Source: Bedellia somnulentella (taxonomy: Eukaryota > Arthropoda > Insecta > Lepidoptera > Bedelliidae). Taken from it: a stretch of DNA of 64,000 nt. Numbering within the stretch: the stretch's first letter is position 1; every line of letters begins with the position of its first letter. Of this stretch, positions 11,399 to 23,093 are shown piece by piece. The notes beneath the pieces were generated by a model. It was given only the letters and a program-made list of their open reading frames with translations, ran no database searches and was not told the DNA's origin. The stretch lies in contig OY755175.1 in the NCBI GenBank assembly GCA_963576735.1, positions 12,168,401 through 12,232,400 of the forward strand, in the 5' to 3' direction. Position numbers and translations under genes: made by a program.

Positions 11399-14282
11399 AT
11401 GGTGCTATTTAAGATTTTGCTTGTTGCATTTATGATAAGTTTTAAATTAACATATCTTAATGGACAAAACAGGTTGGTATTTGTCTGACATTTATGCATG
11501 CAATAATTGTACATATTGTGATGCAAACATGACGACATCTAAATGAGTATGTTTTGATTTTGATTATTCATGACACTGACCATCAAGCCTAACTGAAAAT
11601 ACAGCTACTTAGTGTACATCCCTGATATTTCCATAAAAGGGGTACCCATAGCTTCGAGGTAAGCATGTACTCGGCTAGTTTGAGGAGTTTAGTAAAGGAA
11701 TAAAAAGCTAAGTATCTTAAAAAGTCTCAATACCATGGTCACCTTGTATGACACCATTCAGTATGTATGTATCCACAGAGATGTGGTACTGTTATATTAA
11801 GCTGACTAAGTAGACAACAATTTATGGAAAATATAGTTTAAGTGCAATAGAATCAATAAATAAGAGGTTTAGCCAGGGGCGTATCGAGCTCTCAAAAAAG
11901 CTTGTAGTCAAAGGCACCTAAAAATCTCTTAGCCTTATCATCATTCTATCAGCAGACCATAAAAGTGTTGGGGCGTAGGTCGATTAGGGTTGTTAGGGTT
12001 ATGGGCATGTCCATCTTGCTTGCCCATATGGCTGGATCTGCGCTTGGGCTTAGCCGTGGTGAACAAAATAGCTGAATGTTGGCGCATGGCGGTATGACTC
12101 GCAAACAGGTGTCAGGTATCCTTTCTTAAACTTAAATTTTCACCAATTTACAAGAAAGTAGTAGTTGATTGAATCTAGTATAATAATATCTCGTTTACCT
12201 TACCAACCACTGCGTAACCATGTAGTTGTATCCCCAACAAGTAGTTCATTCTAAATAAATATTTTATAATGTGAGCATTCATCACACGGTGAGTTATCAA
12301 GTCAATTAAAACACAGAAACAAAGGTTGTTAGACAAAAAGAACCAACATTATATTTGTATCCAAAGAAATAACGTCAGCAAATGTTGGGTGTGACAGAAG
12401 AAACATGAGAGAAGTGTGATGTGAGAAGAAGAGATGAGGTCCTTCAAATAATAATGTAACAAATGCTAGGTTATGTGATGAAGTGAGCAATAGTGTGATT
12501 CGTGAAAGATGCGGTGTAAAGATGATATCGTAAAAAGATAGAAAAAGGAATGTTTAAATGGTTTGGGCACATAGAGATGATGGACGTAAGTAAATTGGTG
12601 AAAGAGATATATTGTGCACAGATCAAATAGAGAATGTACTAAAAAAGGTAGGCGTCCGTAATCTGAAGAATGAAAGGATTTGTATGGAAATATTGATGAA
12701 CGTAAATGAAGCTCAGGAGGTTTTCCAGGATCGTACAAAGTAGCGATGGATAGTCTCTACCTATCCCAATGGGAACAAATGAAATATATAAGTATCTATC
12801 GAAAATAAGGTATCGAAGTGACGTACATTTTAACGGATTGACTTCATCAGGTCACTTTTGGACTAACGGTCAAAATCAACCCCCATAAATTGAGTCGTGT
12901 GAGATAAGTAGGTATGATGGTATTTATTTTGCAATAAACTCAAATGATGCGACATATGCAACATGCTACTACCACTTTCTTATACAGACCAAAATAAAAT
13001 AATGTTCAAATATGTGTTTCAGTCAAGGAGCATCCAATGGTAAATTCTTATTCGATTTCACAAAGAGTGATGGAGTAGATGCTTGGACAGAACAATCAGA
13101 TACTGTAAGAGATGTCGGTATGTCTAAAGCAGTCCTAGTAATACACCAAAATATTGGATTCAGAAGAGCAATATTTTTCGCGTTACTTAACCCACAGTTG
13201 AATGGAGCAGGGTTCGCAGGGATACGAGCTCTCAGCAAATATGATCTATCAAAGTACACCAAATTAGAGATAAAATGCCGGGGTCAAGGTCAATTCAATG
13301 GATTCAAAATAGTTTTGAGGCATAAAGATTTGAATGACGAACCAAATTATTCTTTTGAGCAATTTTTCACTGTAAGTATTTAGTTTTTAAACATACTTAT
13401 AACAAATTGTATTGTCTGTAAATTTATGATAATTACATGCATGTTTACTTACTTACAGACGTAATGTTTCTTGCCGTGTAGTGCCGGCTTAGAATGTCTC
13501 TACCCCTTTCTACCCATGGGTGTCGTAAGAGGCGACTAAGGGTATAGGGCTTTTTAAAGTGGTTTTTGTGCGATGCGGTTGGAGACTCATCACCAACGAC
13601 ACTTTATTTCTACCATATTGTCCCCTTATTGACTTCCAAATGTGGCTAAGGAGTTTCTAACTCTGAAGCTGTGGCTACCCCTTTTGGGGATTTATGGTCG
13701 TGAGTATATGAATGTATGTTATTTTTCATAATAAATGAATCACAAAAGTCAACATTTGAACAAGATTTTGTTTCGAGCACTTGTTGCGTAGCTTACTTAA
13801 ATTTAGTGAATGTAATTTCGTTTTGTTTTGCAATGTAAAATTTACATCTTCAGCAGTCGCAGGTCCAATTATAATGAATCCCGTCCGTATCTTTTAACCA
13901 CCAAGCCTTCGCTTGCTAAAGTATCATAACTTAGTTTGCCATACGACTTCAACGATTCGGTATGACCTTCGCTATTTCAGAACTGCGATGTTTTCCCCCA
14001 CCGTAAGCAAAGTGTTTAAATGAAACACAAGTGACTTTACAATATCAGTGCATAATTTAAAATGTTTTGTGTTTATTTCAGGCCCCAAAAGATGAATTCG
14101 CGATCACCAGTTTAGCATTTTCGGAATTCAAACCGTACTACCGAGGAAAGAGGGTGAACAACGAGACTTTGGATCTCTCGTTTATTAGCAGCATTGGCAT
14201 ACAAATGTATGGCGGCGTATACCAGCCAATTAAACAGAAGGGTCCTGCCACGTTAGAAGTAGACTGGATCAGAGCAGTGTAG
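11399..14282 (+). CDS. CIA30-domain protein with signal-peptide-like N-terminus
   Basis: Exons are 11399-11472, 13023-13371 and 14082-14282, giving 207 residues with matching phases. Residues 1-22 form a hydrophobic leader (MVLFKILLVAFMISFKLTYL) ending near LNGQN, typical of a secretory signal. The rest is one CIA30 (NDUFAF1-like) beta-sandwich domain: LFDFTKSDGVDAW at its start, GFAGIRALSKYDLSKYTKLE in the middle, and TSLAFSEFKPYYRGKRV with IGIQMYGGVYQ near the end. Mitochondrial CIA30 proteins help assemble respiratory complex I. This one is shorter and lacks an obvious mitochondrial presequence, so secretion or ER location is inferred and the substrate is unknown. Intron 1 holds LINE debris and intron 2 a SINE-A. 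Confidence 0.85.
11640..12377. other. Left part of CIA30 gene intron 1
   Basis: No gene. A GC-richer stretch at about 11960-12115 resembles no family seen elsewhere in the window. Confidence 0.25.
12378..12800 (+). mobile_element. Degenerate LINE fragment in intron 1
   Basis: Matches the C-terminal coding part of the LINE (gcaaatgttgggtgtg, ggtttgggcacatagag, gttttccaggatcgtacaaa) but with frameshifts and deletions. Confidence 0.65.
13473..13719 (+). repeat. SINE-A copy in CIA30 gene intron 2
   Basis: Near full-length, gccgtgtagtgccggcttag subtype, ending gtgagtatatgaatgtatg. Confidence 0.85.
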
Positions 14283-14404
14283 ACTAGGGAATTTATATTA
14301 GGTTTTTCTGAAGAGGAATCTCTGTTTGTAATATTAAAATCTGTTTACTATATTTTTTATCTTTTCTTCCTCCAAATATACTTTTTGAACGCTGTGAAAA
14401 ATAC

Positions 14405-14740
14405 ATGCTATCCTCACAGCCCATTTATGTCCCCACCAAGTGGCTCAACCTGCTCTTTATAGAGTGAATTTGGCCTTAGTCCACCACGCTGGTCAATTGC
14501 GGGTTGGCAGACTAACGACTACTACCGTAGCGTACCGTATAATAGCCGGGACCGACGGCTTAAAGTGCCCTCCTGAGCCGTGCTTAATCTTAATTTTCGG
14601 ATAATCAGCTGATTAAAGCCTGCAATCCTTCCAAACTGGGTTAAATCTTACAAATTATATTTGTGAGATTACCCCCCGGGGATCGAACCCGAGAACTCCG
14701 TACTTGAAGCCAAGCGCTTACCCGCGAGAGCACGATATAT
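14405..14740 (-). repeat. SINE-E with tRNA-like head
   Basis: Read on the minus strand it begins with a tRNA-like part: an A-box region with cgcgggtaagcgcttggc and a B box ggttcgatccccgg at about 14675-14690. The body continues to about 14405. It is the only copy in the window, so family status is inferred from the tRNA-like promoter and body. Confidence 0.5.
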
Positions 14741-14981
14741 ATATAGACTATTAAAAATTGGGAAAATAATCAGAATGACAACCTTTAGCTGTTACATATT
14801 TCTCTAAATGTCCAAAGTAGTGAAGCGAGGGCGGTCTTCATCTGCTTTGGGACAAGGTATTGAACAGATCTCTATAATAAATTATAAGCAAAAATTCTAA
14901 CGATAAAAAATAGTACTCTCGGGGGACCAAACTTTAGACGATAAAATCCGTTAAATTTAACTACTACTGAGTTTTTCTGAA

Positions 14982-15230
14982 GCTGTGTAGTGTCGGCTTC
15001 GGCTTAGAATAGCACTACCCCATTTCTTCCGGTGGGTGTACGCAAGAGGCGACTAACGGTATTGGGGCTTTTTAAGGGATTTTTGGGCGATGCGGTTGGA
15101 GACCCATCACCAACAACCTTTATTCTACCATCTTTTCCCACTCAACTTCCAAAAGTGGCTGAGAAAATTCTAATTTCTCAGCTCTGGCTACCCCTTTTAG
15201 GGATTTATAGCCGTGAGTATATGTATGTAT
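14982..15230 (+). repeat. SINE-A, full-length copy with clean TSD
   Basis: This copy defines the family's limits. A 13-bp TSD, gagtttttctgaa, lies at 14969-14981 and 15231-15243. The element starts gctgtgtagtgtcggc and ends atgtatgtat, 249 bp in all. A B-box-like ggttggagacc lies inside. The head is not an obvious tRNA or 5S sequence. Confidence 0.92.
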
Positions 15231-15494
15231 GAGTTTTTCTGAATATATAGTTTCCTCCAGCGAACTGTGTTACTTATTAGATTTCACTACCTACTCTAAG
15301 ATATTGCGTTCATAGAACACATCCAACTAATTCCCAGATGGTTGATTCCCAACTGGGTCGTGGCCGCCTCTTTCGACCATCAGCAGCTTCTTGGGAGCTG
15401 TGTACATAGACTTATGTTTTGAAGATTAAACTATTCTTCAACACTTTTTTTCCAATCCGTTAACGGATTATTTCGAGTTACTCTTAACTGCCTC

Positions 15495-16773
15495 TAGGGA
15501 ATGCAATACCGGGATACCGGGATCCCGCACCATTTTTGCGGGACCAGTCCCGCGCCTAAATCGTGCGGGATCCCGTGGGATGTGTTGACATCATGTGTCT
15601 GACAAAACCATTGACACACTGTGTTTTATGCGCAGCTACTTCCAAAATAATGAACAATTGTTTTTTGTTTGTTTGTAATAGTTATTTTATTTCTAACTAG
15701 TGGATCGGCCCAGCTTCGCGCGGGTAGCGTTGTTTTTTAAATATCTTAGGTTTCTTTATTCAGTCACTGCTCAAGGATTGTGAAAATTAGCGCAATGTTT
15801 TCAATTTATTAAATTTATAGCATAGCATGGCTTATTTCATGTATAATTTCAATATTTCTCTACCGATTTCTATGATTCTTTTTTTATTGAATAGGTAATG
15901 ATGTTACCTTTTTATATTAGGGATGAATGAGAGTATTATAAACGTAAGAGTAAACAAATATAATCTGAATGCTCTGAACTGCTAAGCTATCAGGAGTTAC
16001 ATGTGTTATTGTGAGTCAATCATAAAAGATAGACATAATACTGTTACGGGAAATATTTAAGACTAATTAATGAAGAATGTTTCCGTGATACATGATTTTT
16101 ATGTAACTTTAACCATTAAGGCTACACACGCGACGGAAGCTTAAAAAATGGAGTAACTACTACCGTTTTCCCAAAATTCCCCTTCACTACTCTGCTAAAA
16201 ATATACTATAACCTGCCTAGGAGTATGAAGAATAATTGTGCCAAATTTCGTAAAAATCCGTAGAGTAGATTTTGTTTCCATAAGGAATATACAAACCGAC
16301 AGACAGACAGACAAAAATTTTACTAAATGTATTTTTGGTATCAGTATCGATCACTAACCACCCCCTGATAGTTATTTTGAAAATATATTCCATGTACAGA
16401 ATTGACCTCTCTACAGATTTATTATTATAAGTATAGATTAGTGACTGATTGATTTGATAACTTAATAAATAGTTTCACAAAACTATTGAGAGGCTATGTT
16501 TTATGCGCATTTGCGCAGCAGCTACTTCAAAAATAATGGATAGTTGCTTTTTGTTTGTTTGTTATAGTTTTTATTTTTATTTGTAATTGTTTTTTCTGAA
16601 TTGTGATTTGATTACTTAATAAATAGTTTTGATAATATATTTTACTTTCATTTTAAGTTCTATAGTCTCGTTTATGATACAGGATTCCTCTCTTTTTTCA
16701 ATTACTTTAAAAAAACACGCGGGATCCCGCAAATACCTGCAATTGAAATTTTAGTGCGGGATTGCATTCCCTA
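15495..16773. mobile_element. Non-autonomous hAT-like element
   Basis: Inverted ends TAGGGAATGCAATACCGGGA and, reversed from the right, TAGGGAATGCAATCCCGCAC. An 8-bp TSD, actgcctc, lies at 15487-15494 and 16774-16781. The interior has cgggatcccgc palindromes near both ends and no transposase. A Helitron has inserted into it (15697-16437). Two internal blocks containing ttttatgcgca, ctactt and tttttgtttgtttg are repeated on either side of the Helitron. Confidence 0.85.
15697..16437 (-). mobile_element. Non-autonomous Helitron nested in hAT
   Basis: On the minus strand it runs from TCTATACTTATAATAATAAA to a 3' CTAG and lies between A and T with no target duplication, as Helitrons do. The 3' end carries a gcgcgggtagc-type subterminal region. 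No Rep/helicase frame is present. Confidence 0.75.
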
Positions 16774-16933
16774 ACTGCCTCCCTACAGCTGCGCCCCTAA
16801 TGTGTCTACGCGTAAAGACACCCTATATATGTGGGCTAGGAATAACTCAATATTTCGGTAGCAAACTGTCATTCAAGCAAGAGAATATTCTAGATCAGGA
16901 GCCAAAAAAGAAAACACAAAATACTTCATAAAT

Positions 16934-16939
16934 GAATTT
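16934..16939 (-). terminator. Candidate poly(A) signal of RBM39
   Basis: AATAAA on the minus strand, about 80 bases downstream of the RBM39 stop codon. Confidence 0.5.
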
Positions 16940-17015
16940 ATTACCCGAGTACAATACAACACGTCCTTAAATTACAGCAAGGGCGTTTCCTAACTCTAGT
17001 TAGGAAGGGTGCTAA

Positions 17016-20000
17016 TTATCTTGATTTGGACGGGAGCAGAAGCGATAAGGCAGTGATAGCGTCGGGGAATAGTGAATGGTAGTTGACGAGTGGAACGTAG
17101 GCGGCGGTTATTACTCTTCCGGCAAACCAACGGCCATGTAAAGTGTTCACTGACGCTACGGCTGTGGCGATTGTCGGACATTTGCAATATACGTGTCCTT
17201 GCGGGGATGCTTTGTCCACGAAAACGTGTAAAACGCCACCGTGCTTGTTGCATTCACCGATCACGTCGTCCCGGATCTCTATGTCCCAGTTGGGGTTGGT
17301 TTCTCTGTGGAAATAAGAATTGGATAAGAAACTTGCTGATGTTAGCTCATATTATGAGTGAGAAGGGACGTATTTGGCTTTTTTAAATTAGAAATATTTC
17401 TAATAAATAAAGGAAAGAAAAATAATAATCCCCACATGAGGTTTTCATGAACAAAAACATACTAACCATAGATTTTTTGTAAAACTTTGCAATATTTGGG
17501 TAATGATGTTTTTATTTATAAGGGTCATAAGGGGACTTGCACACTAATAACATACACACATTTGAAATACTATGACCCACATTATTCAAGAATATAATTA
17601 AGGGGAGGTTAAATCCCTAATTAGAAGATCCAAAAAATAACTGGAGTAACTGACATAGCCTAGAGTTGGAAAACATAAGTAGGACTGCACAGAGTATATT
17701 GTATGCAGAACCGACGCGACGGCTGATTGGCTTGAAGGTTCTAGTGTGGCGGGTACCTTTCGTCAGGGTCACGCAAAGCCGATCTATGAGAGCAGCACAG
17801 GATCAGGTCGTAGTAAAGTTTTTTGTGCTAGGTTTTTGTACAGCAGTGTACGTCAATGCCCGTAACTCTGCCGACCCCATTCTGAGCGCGATTGCTGATA
17901 GGTTCGATAGTCGCATCACTGGATAAAAATGCATGTTACAAAAATAGCTTAGTGATGCATGATGTGGTTGTCTTCTAAATGAGTCTTTATTTATTTTTGT
18001 TATTTGTATATATTACTAGCAGCCCGTCCCGGCTTCGCTCGGGCATGAATTATCATTAACATTTTGTTTTTTATTTTATGACATGTATTATTATTTTAAT
18101 ATATTTTTTAAAAGTTTTAAGCTATGTTATATTTTTTTGCTGTGTAGTGTCGGCTTAGAATAGCACTACCCCATTTCTTCCGGTGGGTGTACGTAAGAGG
18201 CGACTAACGGTTTTGGGGCTTTTGAGGGATTTTTGGGCGATGCGGTTGGTGACCCATCACCAACAACCTTTATTTCACCATCTTTTCCCCACACAACTTC
18301 CAAAAGTACATACATACATATACTCACGGCTATAAATCCCTAGAAGGGGTAGCCAGAGCTAAGGAATTAGAAATTCCTCAGCCACTTTTGGAAGTCGTGT
18401 GGGGAAAAGATGGTAAAATAAAGGTTGTTGGTGATGGGTCTCCAACCGCATCGCCCAAAATCCCTTAAAAGCCCCAATACCGTTAGTCGCCTCTTACGTA
18501 CACCCACCGGAAGAAATGGGGTAGTGCTATTCTAAGCCGACACTACACAGCAGACTTCCAAAAGTGGCTGAGGAATTTCTGATTCCTTAGCTCTGGCTAC
18601 CCCTTCTAGGGATTTATAGCCGTGAGTTTATGTATGTATGTATGTTATATTTTTTTGTATTTATATTTAGATATAATTTTTTATTTTTTTTATTTTTCAT
18701 AATGAGTAATTACATCAAAAGCCATTCAATTTATAGAGTTAGAGCTTCCCTGTAAACAATATTTGACGTTGTTGTATTTTGGGGCAGCAAAATAAATTGA
18801 TGTTCAGGAGCTCCCACCCGCGACAGGCCAACGTACAGTTGACCGTGAGTAAAACAATTCTTTCGCAGGTCAATCCCTACTAATTTGAAGGTTTGGCCTT
18901 GGAACTTATTAATTGTTAAAGCAAAAGATGTTTTAACCGGAAATTGTAGCCGTTTAAATGGAATTGGCAGATCAGTTGGGATCATCGGTATCCTCGGTAT
19001 ATGAGCTAATTGACCGGCTGCTGGGCCAGTGATAATAGTCGCTACAATTAAATTTTGCTTTAACTCTTTGATAAGCAGCCTCCCGTACCCCTTCGTGACG
19101 CCTGCAACAACTTACTATGCATAGCTAATCGAGCGGAGTTTTATCTATTTTTTTAATTCGAGATAACTTTCGAATGGAATGTTCGAATTGAATAATTCAA
19201 AAAGTAATATAAGGGTATTGAAGTAGTCTGAAATAATATATACGTTTTTTATAAGGATTAGATAGGTACAAATAAAGAGCCTTTTCTAAAGCAGGATTTT
19301 AATTTAATTTTTAAATAATTTTATATAATGACGCTTGTTGTGAGATAACTATAATAGTTAGAGACATGCTGTCGGGGCATTTTTTTAGATAATGATGTGT
19401 TCTATAAAATTGTACTACATAATTTTATTCTATTGTCAATAGTTTTCGCAGCGCACGCGATGTAAGGATTTTTTTTGGTATTTCTTTAACACCTTGGGTT
19501 ACATTTTTGAAGTTTACGTAAGGATCCCTATTTTTTTTGAAAATGAAATATAGCCTATGTCACTCGGGAATAGTGTAGCATTAAAACAGTGAAAGAATTT
19601 TTCAAATCCGTTCAGTAGTTTTGGAGCCTATTCAATTCAAACAAACAAACAAACAAAAAATCAAACCTTTCCTCTTTATAATATTAGTATAGATTTTAAT
19701 TTATTTTTAATTTTGTATACATTCTCTACTAACAATAGCACCCTAAGATTAATGTATGTACTAACAAAATTATGGATTTGCATTGTCCGAAATAAATGAG
19801 TTTTTTTTAATAGGCTGTTTATGAAAGGTACTCACGAGGAGGGGTCGAACATGTTGTTGAGCATAAAGCACTGCGTGGCGATGGGGGGCGCCACCTGCGG
19901 CTGCGGGGTCAGCGCCGTGCCCGAGCCCATCAGAACGGACGCGGCCGCTGGAGGGATCTGGAACGTAACTCATGTTAAATATACTACACTTTCTATCTAA

Positions 20001-23000
20001 TATTACGTAGCTTAGACTAGCTAAACTCTATTACGTGTTTGGGAGATCAGTTTGAGACAAAAAAATATATCAAAGTCAACCTAGGATGGACAATTGGAGA
20101 AATTCTGGCGAGCTACTTTACAAGTCGGTTAACATTAAAATTCTACATATGATAAATCATTCTCACTCTCTATCTTAATCTAGCATTCCGGTAAATAAGT
20201 ATAGTAGCAGAATTGAGAAAACCGGAAATACAAATTAAAAATTTACTGGGTAATAAACCACAACCCATTACAAATTATTTACATTTTTCTTTTTAATACG
20301 AAGCTAAGGTGTATTTCGATTTATTATGTATATTTATGACGTTTTTTGTCTGCCACACTTCCAGAATGGCTAGTGTGTATCTTCATGTTTATCAACACTG
20401 TACCTTTCAGATTTCTGTAACTAAGTATAGAAGTCTGAAAATATATCAGGCGAAAATACTGATAATGATAGACACATTGAACTATTATGTATAAATTTTG
20501 ATCATACCGTGAGTCCTGTACCCTCAGCCAATTTGAACATAAGCTGCAATCGCCCAGTTGCTCCCAAATCAACTCCAGCTCGGTCCAATTCATCTGCATC
20601 GAATCTAGCGCCAATACCTTCCGGTCGCTCTGTCACATTGCCCACTTTCATTGGTCTACCTGCTAGCTCAAAACCATTTAGTTGTTCCATAGCTTTTTTC
20701 GCATCTGCTGCATGGTGGAACTGAAAAAAGAAAGTTAAATGAGCAACCAAGATTCACTTTGATGTAGAGACTTCATCAAAAGCATATTGAAGAACTATAC
20801 TTACTGTCAAAAATCCATATCCTTTACTTTTCCCATTATCAGGATCAGTCATTAGCTGAATACTGTCAATTTTCCCAAATGGTTCAAAAATGCCGCGCAG
20901 CATGTCTTCAGTAATATTGAAGTGCAAAGAACCTACATACAGTCTGGTAGGCCCATTGCTTGCTCTGGGGGCTAAGTTTGGTAGTGTATTGCCAACTCGG
21001 TTTTTCTCTGCTTGTGTATGTTGTACTATAATAGGAACTCCTAATAGTTTTTGTCCTGTTAAACCAAGTGCCTGTAACAATTTTACAATATGAATAATAA
21101 TTTATAGCAGACAACCGTTGTTTTAAAAAAAAAGAGTCGGGATTAACATGAAATCCCAAAAAAAAACTTACCAGTGGAACAGATTCCGCATCTCGGAATT
21201 CAATATACGCTATGCCTTTGAATCTTCTTGTTTTGTTACATGTGATAAGTCTGACATCTCTGACTTTCCCTACTGATGAGAAAAATTCTTCTAAATCTTT
21301 CGCTCTGATTCTCTGTGATAACTGCATGCAAAATACGGTACGTAAATCTCTTTCTTCTGGTGGTAACTCTTCAAGCTTAGGTTCGACGCCGCGTGAAGTT
21401 GATCTATGGTTTTCTCTTTCTTTGTCTTTGCTTTTTTCTCTTCGCGCGGAGGATTTTTCGCGGCTACGGTCGCGTTCTTTGCTACGCTCTTTATCTCGAC
21501 TTTTTCGGCGTTCTTTGTCTCTTTCTCTCTCTTTCTCGCCCCTGTCTTTTTCCCTCCGATCCTTGTCTCGCCTTTCACCCCTATCTCTATCCCTTTCTTT
21601 ATCATGATCCCGAACTCTGTCTTTGTCCCGGTCTCGTCGGTCATCCTTTTCTCTTGATCTCCGGACATCACGGTCTCTTGATCTCCGCACATCACGGTCT
21701 CTTGATTTTCTTCGTTCCCGATCACGGTCTCTGGAGCGGCTCCGCCTATAATGAAACAAAACATTGTAATTTACATATCCATGGCTGTGGGTTTACCAAT
21801 GATTCTTATGCATAATAGAAAACGAGATATTGTCTCATAACTTGATTTGAACCAAATTCGTATTCAAATATAAGTTATGCCGCATACAAAACTTTTATGT
21901 ACAGTTTGCCATAATAGAATGTATTACAATTAACAGAATGAAAGACTGCTGGCTCAAGTCAAATAGCACAACAATTATTGATAGTATTTCAATAAAAATA
22001 TATTTCTATACTGGCATTCTCTAAGAGTATTTTTTTAATATGCAGTAATTTAAGTGTTGTGCCTTATGGTATACATAAAATAAGCAATTTAGTTACCTTC
22101 GGCTGGTACCTCGATCCTTTTCCTTGTGTCTGTCTGAATACTTCTCAGAATGATGCTTTGATGAGGAGTGGTAATCCTGTCACACAAAGCACAAGGTAGA
22201 AGCAGCGCCACAGCAACACACGCGGAGTGAATAAATAAAAACTGCATTAGTTTACTTGTATAAGAATTATTTCTAAAGTACATTTGTTATATTTCATCAA
22301 AACCAATTGTGAATGATGAAATAACAAATGCCCAGGGATACTTTTCCTAAGCAGTCCCAAATGTTTATAAGAATATATGGCCTGTCCTGCAGAACCCCAC
22401 GGAGCTATCAGCCGCGTCCGCGCACTTTAACTTACCGTTGAAAATACCACTGTCAAAGGATGAACACAGCGCTAACATCACACACGGTACTTCTGCAAAA
22501 GATGTACGACCCATCAGCACGGTTCTTTAAATGTTCATTTGCATGTAATTTCACAAAATTCAATAAATAATAAATAGGTATTTAAGTATGTCAATACCTC
22601 GTGTTTTTTCAGGTCGGTGATGTATGCTGGTCAATAACCACAAAGTTCTATAAATACAAGAAATGATTCCCAAATGTAGTCTTGCAAATAACATTACAAT
22701 TGCTCAAATATGTAAGGGCATGTCTGACTTGTGCGTCTTTTAGAAACCTGTTTTATTATTTTTTATATGAATTAAATATTTGGTGTTCAGGTTACATGAT
22801 TTACATGTTTGAGCGCATGAAATAAAAAATATTTGTTTAGAATGCAATACTTTATATTTATTTTGTAGGGTTTGTTTTAAAATTTAAAAAAGTAAGTATA
22901 AAAAAAAATATTTTCCTACAAATCACTAAATAACAAAATAATTATAGTAAAAGGCTAATGAGACTATTCTGATATTATTCAGTCTAATTGGGAGATATTG

Positions 23001-23093
23001 CCTACTGCTACATTAGGTTATTATATTTATAATACTTACAGATTTATTGTAGGGTGCTTCAAGCATTGCTTCTACATCAAAATCTTCAGCCAT
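17016..23093 (-). CDS. RBM39: RNA-binding protein 39 / Caper splicing factor
   Basis: Seven coding exons, in gene order: 23040-23093, 22097-22176, 21172-21745, 20805-21071, 20508-20720, 19836-19957 and 17016-17304. They give 532 residues with every phase consistent. The start MAEDFDVEAMLEAPYNKS matches the family start. Residues about 45-165 are an Arg/Asp/Ser/Glu-rich tract. RRM1 begins near 180 (TVFCMQL; KGIAYIEF), RRM2 near 280 (LYVGSLHF; KGYGFLT, split by an intron). The C-terminal UHM domain (about 450-532) contains GGVLHVFVDKASPQG and NTLHGRWFAGRVITAAYVPL. RBM39 acts in the nucleus in 3' splice-site recognition and as a transcription co-activator. The last intron is enlarged by a Helitron and two nested SINE-A copies. 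Confidence 0.95.
17393..17462 (+). repeat. SINE-D tail fragment
   Basis: Contains ctaataaataaaggaaagaa and atgaggttttcatgaacaaa, the 3' end shared with the copies at 26630, 36325 and 46960. The tRNA-like part is absent. Confidence 0.6.
17463..18015. other. RBM39 intron sequence
   Basis: No gene. An open frame of 86 codons at 17666-17926 has no recognisable domain and is probably chance. Confidence 0.3.
18139..18640 (+). repeat. SINE-A (outer) split by a second SINE-A
   Basis: The left part (18139-18307) and right part (18554-18640) make one SINE-A in plus orientation. A TSD of about 13 bp (gttatattttttt) flanks it at 18126-18138 and near 18645-18657. The interruption is the reverse copy at 18308-18553. 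Confidence 0.88.
18308..18553 (-). repeat. SINE-A (inner) inserted in another SINE-A
   Basis: Complete reversed copy from acatacatacatatactcac to gccgacactacacagc. A 12-bp TSD, acttccaaaagt, lies at 18296-18307 and 18554-18565 within the outer SINE. Confidence 0.9.
18731..18985 (-). pseudogene. Helitron Pif1-like helicase C-terminal fragment
   Basis: An 84-codon open frame encodes SFALTINKFQGQTFKLVGID and THGQLYVGLSRVG. These are the late motifs (V and VI) of the Pif1-type helicase found in Helitron Rep-Hel proteins. The N-terminal helicase motifs and the HUH Rep domain are absent, so it is a non-functional remnant. It lies in the Helitron in the last RBM39 intron, on the same strand as RBM39. 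Confidence 0.85.

Larger units (their letters stand above)
18016..19693 (-). mobile_element. Decayed Helitron with helicase remnant
   Basis: On the minus strand it begins TCTATACTAATATTATAAAG and ends in CTAG, preceded by a GC-rich hairpin region (cccgagcgaagccggg). It sits between A and T. Unlike the other three Helitrons here it keeps part of the Rep-helicase gene (18731-18985). Nested SINE-A copies occupy 18139-18640. Most of the expected 5-6 kb autonomous element is gone. Confidence 0.82.

Noticed and set aside
16996..17386. Open frames of 85 and 98 codons (17253-16996 minus; 17090-17386 plus)
   Set aside because: They are shadows of the last RBM39 exon, whose own frame encodes the conserved UHM domain.
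19770..19973. 67-codon minus-strand frame around an RBM39 exon
   Set aside because: The exon (19836-19957) is read in another frame that continues the RBM39 protein and its phases.
21212..21815. Plus-strand Leu/Ser/Phe-rich open frames opposite RBM39
   Set aside because: Antisense shadows of the Arg/Asp/Ser-rich tract; the composition follows directly from that repeat.
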